In this document: piece by piece, positions 1 through 5,170 of the stretch | Layout: each line of letters starts with the position of its first letter | How positions within the stretch are numbered: position 1 is the stretch's first letter | Source of the DNA: an archaeon | Lineage (GTDB): Archaea; Thermoproteota; Nitrososphaeria; Nitrososphaerales; CADDZS01 | Assembly: GCA_021806865.1 (NCBI GenBank) | Contig: JAKAPU010000176.1 | Span: 1 to 5,600 of the forward strand | Length of the DNA: 5,600 nucleotides | Reading direction: 5' to 3' | Made by a program: the position numbers and the translations under genes | The notes under the pieces: model-generated | What the model was told of the DNA's origin: nothing | What the model saw: only the letters and a program-made list of their open reading frames with translations | The model's database searches: none

Positions 1-305
1 ACGACTGGTTCACCAACAAATCGGACTTTGTCGGTTGCGAGCGAAAGACGTTCCGGAGTCCTGAGACCAGGCAGAGCCATCCAGCTTACGAGCTGCCTAG
101 CAGTCTCTCGACCAGTAAGGATGTAAACCACACCAGGCAGCTCCTGAGCCTTTGAAACGTCGATGTTCTTAATCCTAGCATGGGCATACGGGCTGCGTAG
201 GAAGGCTGCAAACAGCATGTTAGGAAGTTTCAAATCATCAGTGTATGTTCCCGCACCCCTGAGAAGTTGAAGATCCTTTCGTGGTTTGATGTTCTTTCCT
301 ACCAT
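1..305 (-). CDS. Molybdenum hydroxylase large subunit (CO dehydrogenase CoxL / xanthine dehydrogenase type), N-terminal part
   Basis: Only the first 101 codons are present; the gene continues beyond the left edge. The translation shows the typical N-terminus of the molybdopterin-binding subunit of the xanthine dehydrogenase/aerobic CO dehydrogenase family: MVGKNIK, then LLRGAGTYTDDLKLPNMLFA (residues 15-34), then RSPYAHARIKNID (38-49), ELPGVVYILTG (55-65) and DKVRFVGEPV (92-101). Known family members work in the cytoplasm with an FAD subunit and an iron-sulfur subunit to oxidise CO, purines or aldehydes. The active-site loop that separates form-I CoxL (AYRCSFR) from relatives lies outside the window, so the substrate cannot be named. 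The ATG at 305 is the only ATG, but the frame stays open upstream. A TTG at 353 would add MSSTVVRSVVETSEER and a GTG at 329 a shorter extension; family members often have such leaders. No strong ribosome-binding site precedes any of the three. It is unlikely to share a pathway with the arginine genes upstream. Confidence 0.88.
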   Translation of the reverse strand, partial: MVGKNIKPRKDLQLLRGAGTYTDDLKLPNMLFAAFLRSPYAHARIKNIDVSKAQELPGVVYILTGRETARQLVSWMALPGLRTPERLSLATDKVRFVGEPV

Positions 306-358
306 TCTTTCTTCGGAAGTTTCAACCACGCTTCTAACTACGGTGGATGACAATTTAA

Positions 359-403
359 TTACGAAGAAAGTGAGCCTTTTTCCAACATTAAAAATTTCTC
401 CTT
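359..403 (-). other. Leader with ribosome-binding-like site and a 9-codon open frame ahead of the molybdenum enzyme gene
   Basis: In the gap after lysX, the minus strand has AAGGAG at 403-398, nine bases before an ATG at 388. That ATG opens the frame MLEKGSLSS, which stops with TAA at 361-359, just before the possible TTG start at 353 of the downstream gene. The short frame is one base out of register with the enzyme's frame. It could be a tiny leader peptide, a chance match, or a sign of a single-base indel that separated a real start from its gene. The AT-rich TTTTTAAT around 393-386 could instead be a TATA element starting transcription near 365. None of these is proven. Confidence 0.25.
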
Positions 404-437
404 GAAGGTGTTTATGCGGATTCTGGGAAAGTTCGAG

Positions 438-1325
438 CTAAATGCAGACGGTCTCTTTGTTGAAATCTTCGTGTGAAGATGCAAAGTAGTCTGCGATCCG
501 TCCGGCAATGCTCGTAGACGTGGCTAGCTGTGCGCCTTTGAATTCTACTGTACCATTCACTTCGTGTACTACATAATCAGAATCGCCGCGCTCCATCAAA
601 TCGACCCCGACAACACCTTTGCCGATCACGTCTACTGTCTTCATTAGAATCTCTTCTAGCTCGGGAGTGAGTTTGCATGGCTCTGTGTGTCCGCCTAGAG
701 CAACATTAGTTTTCCAGTTATCTGGCGAAGCATACCGATAGACAGAAGCTACGATCTCCTCTCCAACCGCTATGCATCTGATGTCTCTTGGTGGCCTCTT
801 GATCATCTCTTGAACGTAGAATATTGTTTGCATTGAATCGGTCTGCTGATCGCGCATTTCGATCATAGCCTCTGCAATTTCTTTGTCCCGGATCGGCACA
901 ACCTGTCTGCCCCAGCTCCCCACTATGGGCTTCATTACGCATGGAAAGCCCGCTGTTTCGACAGCTTGCATCGCCGATTCCGCAGAGAAGGCGGCGATGG
1001 TTCGTGGTGTTGGAATCCCGTGTTTTGCCAGTATCTGACTTGTGAGTAGTTTGTTTCCACACGCTTCGAGAATCTTACTTGAGTTGATGACCGAAATCCC
1101 ATGTGCTTCGTACACAGCAGTGATATTTTGACCGCGATAGTAGCTGACGCAGCGGTTCAGAACTCTTTCTGGAACAGATGGTAGCTTTGAAGAGTCCAGA
1201 GGGAGCACCTGCATCTTTGCGTCGATCATATCATACGATACGCCACGCATCTCGAGCTGGCGACCCAGCTCTTTCTCTTCCCACCTTATTCGGTCAAATA
1301 ATATCCCGAGTTTGTTTGTAGTCAA
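438..1325 (-). CDS. lysX: LysW-glutamate / LysW-aminoadipate ligase (LysX/ArgX), ATP-grasp
   Basis: A 295-residue ATP-grasp ligase that uses ATP to couple the alpha-amino group of glutamate (ArgX activity) or alpha-aminoadipate (LysX activity) to the C-terminal glutamate of LysW. This is the first step of carrier-protein arginine or lysine synthesis in the cytoplasm. Visible landmarks: an N-terminal preATP-grasp stretch starting KLGILFDRIRWEEK; NKLLTSQILAKHGIPTPRT (91-109); the ATP-binding lysine in VMKPIVGSWGR (130-140); RDIRCI (180-185); NVALGGHTEPC (207-217); and the metal-binding end HEVNGTVEFKGAQ (254-266) with Glu255 and Asn257. Length is normal for the family. The start is a TTG six bases after the lysW stop, with a purine-rich site before it; a GTG overlapping the lysW stop is in another frame. 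Position beside lysW and argG/argH favours glutamate as substrate, but a dual role in lysine synthesis, as the shared LysW system allows in some archaea, cannot be excluded. The symbol follows the usual annotation. Confidence 0.93.
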   Translation of the reverse strand: MTTNKLGILFDRIRWEEKELGRQLEMRGVSYDMIDAKMQVLPLDSSKLPSVPERVLNRCVSYYRGQNITAVYEAHGISVINSSKILEACGNKLLTSQILAKHGIPTPRTIAAFSAESAMQAVETAGFPCVMKPIVGSWGRQVVPIRDKEIAEAMIEMRDQQTDSMQTIFYVQEMIKRPPRDIRCIAVGEEIVASVYRYASPDNWKTNVALGGHTEPCKLTPELEEILMKTVDVIGKGVVGVDLMERGDSDYVVHEVNGTVEFKGAQLATSTSIAGRIADYFASSHEDFNKETVCI

Positions 1326-1331
1326 CTAGTT

Positions 1332-1505
1332 TCACTCTCCCCAATCTTCCTTTACGCTCTCTGCGGCCTTGATCGTGACTGTTCCGTTATTCAGCGAAGC
1401 AACTTCGTAGTCTGCACCACAGTCCGGACATGTCACTATTTCTCCGATGACCGCATCATCCTCAATGTGTACTGCCGCATCACATTCCAAGCATTTTGCC
1501 TCCAT
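1332..1505 (-). CDS. lysW: LysW amino-group carrier protein
   Basis: A 57-residue acidic protein that carries and protects the amino group of glutamate or aminoadipate while the side chain is phosphorylated, reduced and aminated. Two CxxC pairs (Cys5/Cys8 and Cys26/Cys29) form the expected small zinc-binding fold. The C-terminus reads EDWGE, the hallmark of LysW; the last Glu is the attachment point for the substrate. Length matches the family (about 53-60 residues). Acidic residues dominate, as expected for a protein that docks onto basic patches of its partner enzymes. The ATG start at 1505 lies three bases after the argH stop and is preceded by a strong ribosome-binding site inside the argH end. 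It sits directly upstream of its ligase, so carrier and ligase are probably made together. Confidence 0.95.
   Translation of the reverse strand: MEAKCLECDAAVHIEDDAVIGEIVTCPDCGADYEVASLNNGTVTIKAAESVKEDWGE
1337..1342 (-). promoter_or_regulatory. Ribosome-binding site for lysX
   Basis: GGGGAG on the minus strand, within the codons for the conserved C-terminal WGE of LysW, lies 11 bases before the TTG start of lysX; the overlapping GAGTGA is 6 bases before it. It supports TTG at 1325 as the start even though this is a rare start codon. Confidence 0.55.
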
Positions 1506-1508
1506 TAT

Positions 1509-3107
1509 CTACTCTTTCACCTCCTTCTGACGATTGTTGATTGATTCATTCTTCTTGACAACAGCGTACTTCTCCAATCGACTTGCCGCATTTCGAAGAG
1601 CTCTCTGCGATTCCTCGATTTTCGCTCTAAATGACGCGAGAGTGCCTTCGTGATTTGCTATCGCCAATAGTCTTGAATTACACTCCTTCTTCACCATCTT
1701 TGGATTTGGCGAACCAACAGAAGTTCTTCTCGAGAGAACCCTCGAAGGTTCCACGACTTCTTCCAGCTCCTTGGCCGTGATTTTCACACCCAGAATCCTG
1801 GAGAGCATAGCCTCATCCAAACTCCTGAACTGCTTCGAAGAAAGTTTCAGCTCCTTGGAGCAGTACCTCACTAGAGCTCCCACACGATTATGGGCTTCCC
1901 TGAATGGCACTTTGAATCTCACTACAAGGAAATCTGCGAGTTCCGTCGCGTAGAGAAAATCGTCTTCTGAGGACGCTTCTTCCAAGATCTTGGAATTGAA
2001 CTTGATCTCGCTGATCAATTCCGAAAGCATTTCGAGAGATTCTGTGGTTTTGTCAACAGCGCCCCAGAGATTTCTAGTCAATTCCTGCAAGTCAAGATTG
2101 TAGCTCAACGGAAGTGATTTGATTATACCAAGAGAGCCGACGAGATCCCCGAGGACTTGACTTGCCTTAGCTCGGAATATCTCTGGAACAACCGCATTTT
2201 TTTTCTGAGGCATCATGCTCGAAGTTGAAGCGTGTCTGTCTGAGATCTCAGCGAAAGAGAACTCCTTGGTCGTCCAGATCACAATTTCTTCTGCGAGCCT
2301 GCTGAGATCGGTCATTATCTGTGTGCAAACATAGATAGCTTCAGTCGCAAAGTCTCTGGAAGAGACTGCATCCAGCGAATTTTGCATTAATGAATCGAAT
2401 CCGAGAAGATCCGCCACTCGTGTTCGATCTACTGGGATGCCGGTTGAAGCGAGAGCTCCGGATCCCATTGGAGACCGGTTAACTCTGAGATAGCAGTCAA
2501 CAAGTCTTGCAAAATCTCTGTCGAGCGCATCAAAGTGAGCGAGAAGATGATGACCGACAGTGACGGGCTGCGCTCTCTGTAAATGGGTGTAACCTGGCAT
2601 GATTACAGCGTTATTCTTTGTTGCTTGCGAAAGCAGCGATTTTTGGAGCGAGACAGCCGCCGATCCCAACCCTACGAGTTGATTTCTCAATACAATTCTT
2701 AATGCTGTAGCAACTTGATCGTTGCGACTCTTGCCGAGATTGAGCATGCCACCCTTATCATTGCCCAGCCGCGAGATCACATAGTCTTCCACGTTCATGT
2801 GAACATCTTCCAAACTCTCTTTCATCTCGAGGCCGTTTGGAATCTTTCCAAGGCAGTGCACAAGCTCAGCAGCCTCTTCTTGCAAAAGCACCGATTTTTC
2901 TGATAGCATGATCACATGGGCCATATTGATCGCGACGACGGCAGGGAGGAGCCGCGGATCGATGTCTATTGATGAGGTGTACTTCGCTGCGCTCTGGGAG
3001 AACCTCCCTAATCGTCCTTCGTGTAGTATATCCTTTTTTTGCAGTACACCATCACTCCGAGTTTGTGAATGAACTACACCTTGGATTAAGAGTCGTTGTT
3101 TTGACAT
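1509..3107 (-). CDS. argH: Argininosuccinate lyase
   Basis: Splits argininosuccinate into arginine and fumarate, the last step of arginine synthesis; family members are homotetramers of the fumarase/aspartase fold. With the ATG at 3107 the protein has 532 residues. Signatures in order: DVHMNVED (101-108), SRNDQVATALR (127-137), GYTHLQRAQPVT (172-183, with the catalytic-type His175), RVNRSPMGSGALAST (208-222), the SSMMPQKKN loop (296-304, holding the candidate catalytic Ser) and the late SVGSPNP (463-469). Most lyases have about 460-480 residues; the extra length is largely a charged C-terminal tail ending KEVKE. The common LHTGRSRNDQ block reads LNLGKSRNDQ here, so the usual His-Thr pair is missing, as I recall also for some other TACK-archaeal homologues. 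The frame is open back to 3194, but that would overlap the argG end with an Arg-rich stretch unlike the family, so the ATG is preferred. No ribosome-binding site is evident in the 22-base gap after argG. Confidence 0.95.
   Translation of the reverse strand: MSKQRLLIQGVVHSQTRSDGVLQKKDILHEGRLGRFSQSAAKYTSSIDIDPRLLPAVVAINMAHVIMLSEKSVLLQEEAAELVHCLGKIPNGLEMKESLEDVHMNVEDYVISRLGNDKGGMLNLGKSRNDQVATALRIVLRNQLVGLGSAAVSLQKSLLSQATKNNAVIMPGYTHLQRAQPVTVGHHLLAHFDALDRDFARLVDCYLRVNRSPMGSGALASTGIPVDRTRVADLLGFDSLMQNSLDAVSSRDFATEAIYVCTQIMTDLSRLAEEIVIWTTKEFSFAEISDRHASTSSMMPQKKNAVVPEIFRAKASQVLGDLVGSLGIIKSLPLSYNLDLQELTRNLWGAVDKTTESLEMLSELISEIKFNSKILEEASSEDDFLYATELADFLVVRFKVPFREAHNRVGALVRYCSKELKLSSKQFRSLDEAMLSRILGVKITAKELEEVVEPSRVLSRRTSVGSPNPKMVKKECNSRLLAIANHEGTLASFRAKIEESQRALRNAASRLEKYAVVKKNESINNRQKEVKE
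1517..1526 (-). promoter_or_regulatory. Strong ribosome-binding site for lysW
   Basis: AAGGAGGTGA on the minus strand is a near-complete match to the archaeal 16S rRNA anti-Shine-Dalgarno end, 11 bases before the lysW ATG. It is made of the codons for Lys-Glu-Val-Lys at the end of ArgH. It is the strongest such site in the window, as might be expected for a carrier protein needed in excess over the enzymes. Confidence 0.8.
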
Positions 3108-3129
3108 TTTGTTGCTTAGAGAAGCTGTA

Positions 3130-4443
3130 TTAGGTCGCCCGCTTCTTCGGCAACGTCTTTGCAACTGCAATCTGAGCTTTCTTCTTTCTTGCATTGGCCG
3201 AGATCTTTTCGTTTGCGACGATGGATGGAAGCCCCCATAGGTCGATGAATCCTACCGCCGCTTTTTGATCGAAAGTCGATGTAGCGTCATAAGTGGACAG
3301 TTTGTGCTGATACAGAGAGTCCTCGGATTTGCGACCGACTATTCGCATCCCACCCTTGTAGAATTTCACGCGGACAGTGCCGTTTACTCTTTGCTGTGTT
3401 ACTTCTATGAAGGAATCTAGCGCAGTTCTTAGTGGCTCTTGCCACAATCCTGCATACACAAGCCAGGACCATTCCTCTTCCACTTTATTCTTGAACGTTA
3501 GCTCATGACGAGTGAGAACAAGTTTTTCCAAGTCCTTGTGAGCCGCTATTAATGTCAGTGCGGCAGGTACCTCGTAAACCTCTCTCGATTTTATTCCCAC
3601 GAGTCTATCTTCGATGTGGTCTACTGCACCGAACCCGTTCAATCCGGCTTTCTGATTGACATAGTGAATCAGATCTACAAGCGAAGTCTTTTTTCCATCC
3701 ACACTCACTGGGACTCCCTTCTCGAAGCCAATTTCCACATATTCTGGTGTGTCTGGGGCATTCTTTGCTGGCACGACCCATTCGAACGCATCTTCCGGCG
3801 GCTCTGTGAACGGATCTTCGAGCGGACCACTTTCTATCGATCTCCCCCACAAGTTTTGATCCGTTGAGTAGATCGACTTGCTCAGTTTAACTGGAATGTT
3901 ATTCTTCTGAGCGTACTTGATCTCATCCTCCCGGTTCATGTTCCATTCTCTGACCGGTGCGATTACTCTCAGACTTGGATTCATGGCCTTTACTGTTACG
4001 TCGAATCTTACCTGATCGTTGCCCTTGCCAGTGCAACCATGGGCCACGGCAACAGCGCCTTCTTTTTCTGCGACCTGGACTAGCTTTTCTGCAAGCAACG
4101 GTCTCGCAAGTGCAGTGCTTAGCGGGTACAGTCCTTCATACATGCTGTTGGCCTTGATGCTTCTGCAGACATACTCTCTTGCGAATTCTTCCTTTGCATC
4201 GATTGGGTAGTGATTTACTGCTCCTATCTTCTTGGCCCGGTCTCCAATTCCTCGAAGATCTTCTTTCTGGCCAATATCGACAGTGCACGTCACGACATCC
4301 ATTCCATATTTTTCCTTGATCCACTTTATTGAGACTGAAGTGTCAAGGCCTCCAGAGTATGCTAGTACTACTTTATCGGACAACTGATTCGTTATCTCGT
4401 GAATCCTCTCTTGCAATACTCTTTTATAACTTGCGGTCAACAC
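3130..4443 (-). CDS. argG: Argininosuccinate synthase
   Basis: Condenses citrulline and aspartate, with ATP cleaved to AMP and pyrophosphate, to give argininosuccinate; a cytoplasmic homotetramer in known cases. Counted from the GTG at 4443 the protein has 437 residues. It shows the N-type ATP pyrophosphatase loop AYSGGLDTS (28-36), the citrulline/aspartate-binding GLYPLSTALARPL (103-115), HGCTGKGNDQVRFD (135-148) and STDQNLWGRSIE (193-204). All key motifs are intact. The usual length is about 400. The surplus is a 20-residue N-terminal stretch before SDKVVLAYSGG and a Lys/Ala-rich C-terminal tail ending KKRAT. Canonical ArgG proteins begin only a few residues before the AYSGG loop, so the TTG at 4383 (417 residues) is a serious alternative start; other in-frame options are TTG at 4440 and 4416. 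An in-frame TGA at 4458 limits extension. It is first in the minus-strand operon, diverging from the ACT-domain gene. Confidence 0.96.
   Translation of the reverse strand: MLTASYKRVLQERIHEITNQLSDKVVLAYSGGLDTSVSIKWIKEKYGMDVVTCTVDIGQKEDLRGIGDRAKKIGAVNHYPIDAKEEFAREYVCRSIKANSMYEGLYPLSTALARPLLAEKLVQVAEKEGAVAVAHGCTGKGNDQVRFDVTVKAMNPSLRVIAPVREWNMNREDEIKYAQKNNIPVKLSKSIYSTDQNLWGRSIESGPLEDPFTEPPEDAFEWVVPAKNAPDTPEYVEIGFEKGVPVSVDGKKTSLVDLIHYVNQKAGLNGFGAVDHIEDRLVGIKSREVYEVPAALTLIAAHKDLEKLVLTRHELTFKNKVEEEWSWLVYAGLWQEPLRTALDSFIEVTQQRVNGTVRVKFYKGGMRIVGRKSEDSLYQHKLSTYDATSTFDQKAAVGFIDLWGLPSIVANEKISANARKKKAQIAVAKTLPKKRAT
4421..4430. promoter_or_regulatory. TATA-type promoter element, nearly symmetric
   Basis: CTTTTATAAC on the plus strand (GTTATAAAAG on the minus) matches the archaeal TATA consensus. 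On the plus strand, a start of transcription about 26 bases downstream would fall near 4452, giving a leader of about 20 bases before the TTG of the ACT-domain gene. On the minus strand the same spacing gives a start near 4400, inside the long argG frame but about 17 bases before its TTG at 4383. The preceding GCAAG on the minus strand is a modest match to a BRE element. Direction is unresolved. Confidence 0.5.
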
Positions 4444-4480
4444 TAACGGTATCAGTCAGTGATGACCGAAATTGGTCAAC
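4435..4480. promoter_or_regulatory. Candidate operator region between argG and the ACT-domain gene
   Basis: The stretch is dense in symmetric sequence. TGACCGAAATTGGTCA at 4463-4478 has perfect 5-bp arms around a six-base AT-rich centre and covers the TTG start of the plus-strand gene. GGTCAAC occurs twice in the same direction, at 4435-4441 and 4474-4480, 39 bases apart. GGTATCA (4448-4454) and TGATGACC (4460-4467) form an imperfect inverted repeat around GTCAG. Such half-site arrays are typical of dimeric or higher-order DNA-binding regulators. That it controls both divergent units is inferred from position. Confidence 0.5.
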
Positions 4481-5170
4481 GCAACTCCGATATCAAAAAT
4501 CGTCAAAGATGTAATCAATGACGATCTGTCTCTGCAAGATGCACTCAGCAGAAGATATGGCAACTACACCGCCATAGCGCGTCTGATCAAACCCAAAGTT
4601 GAACACGGGCTCGGAAGGAAGGTTAACTTTGAATCGCTGGTTACTTCGGTGAAACGAGTAAAGCCCCGCATACAAATGGCCCAAGGCGGAATAGAGAATG
4701 TCCTGGCCAATAGTGTCGTAAATGTCAGAACCGACGTCGCAAAGCTTAATCTGGAAAAGAGCAAGCGTGCTCTCGAAGCCGCACGATCAATAATGGCAAC
4801 TTACCAGGAAGAATTCCTGCAAATCTCGGAGAGCAACTCTGCAATCACGATGATTTTTGACCAGAAGTTGCTAGAGGAAATTCACAAAAAATTCAATGAC
4901 GATGATGTGTTAGACGAACAATCCGATTTGGCTGCAATAATCGTCCACAGCCCAGCAGAGATAGTGCGCACTCCTGGTGTGGTTCTTTCAATCTACATGA
5001 AGATAGCCGAAAACCATGTGAACATAGAGGATACTGTTAGTTGCTTCACCGACACCATTGTTGTGATTAGAATGGACGAAGTTGCACGAACCTTTTCCAC
5101 ACTCACAGACCTAATCTCAGAGTGCAGACAAAAGGCAAAGAAGAAGATGAGAGGAGTTATTCCAAAGTGA
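4472..5170 (+). CDS. ACT-domain protein, predicted regulator of amino acid metabolism
   Basis: A 232-residue protein of an archaeal type annotated as a predicted regulator of amino acid metabolism; the family match is from recalled pattern, not a search. Residues 6-63 (ISKIVKDVI, LSLQDALSRRYGNYTAIARL, VEHGLGRKVNFESLV) form a small helical module resembling a winged-helix-like domain that recurs in archaeal proteins. Residues about 85-150 are charged and helical, possibly a coiled linker. Residues about 153-218 (LAAIIVHSP, RTPGVVLSIYMKIAENHVNI, TDTIVVIRMDE) fit an aspartokinase-type ACT domain, which in known proteins binds an amino acid as a dimer. There is no catalytic domain, signal peptide or membrane segment. 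TTG at 4472 is chosen because TGA lies in frame at 4463 and no ATG occurs before the conserved module. It diverges from argG and its stop overlaps the argF start (GTGA), so it is probably co-translated with argF. Arginine or ornithine is a reasonable but unproven ligand. Confidence 0.75.
   Translation: MVNATPISKIVKDVINDDLSLQDALSRRYGNYTAIARLIKPKVEHGLGRKVNFESLVTSVKRVKPRIQMAQGGIENVLANSVVNVRTDVAKLNLEKSKRALEAARSIMATYQEEFLQISESNSAITMIFDQKLLEEIHKKFNDDDVLDEQSDLAAIIVHSPAEIVRTPGVVLSIYMKIAENHVNIEDTVSCFTDTIVVIRMDEVARTFSTLTDLISECRQKAKKKMRGVIPK
5151..5156 (+). promoter_or_regulatory. Ribosome-binding site for argF
   Basis: GAGGAG within the end of the upstream gene lies 10 bases before the GTG at 5167. 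It supports this overlapping GTG as the argF start, since no ATG lies near the expected N-terminus. Confidence 0.6.

Noticed and set aside
361..385. Possible hairpin GGAAAAAG-GCTCA-CTTTCTTC after lysX
   Set aside because: The arms pair imperfectly, are mostly A-T, and no T tract follows on the minus strand; not enough to call a terminator.
1326..1335. GTG at 1335 overlapping the lysW stop as a start for lysX
   Set aside because: It is not in the lysX frame; the TTG at 1325 is.
3108..3194. Upstream extension of the argH frame beginning at 3194
   Set aside because: It would overlap the argG end by 65 bases with an Arg-rich stretch that has no place in the lyase family; the ATG at 3107 starts a normal N-terminus after the argG stop.
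3616..3867. Plus-strand open frame of 83 codons inside argG
   Set aside because: It lies wholly opposite the intact argG, contains no recognisable domain and has Cys/Trp-rich composition typical of a shadow frame. The same applies to other antisense or out-of-frame stretches inside argG, argH, lysX and the ACT-domain gene.
4463..4474. ATG at 4462 as the start of the ACT-domain gene
   Set aside because: It is in another frame; the gene's own frame has TGA at 4463-4465, so the first usable start is TTG at 4472.
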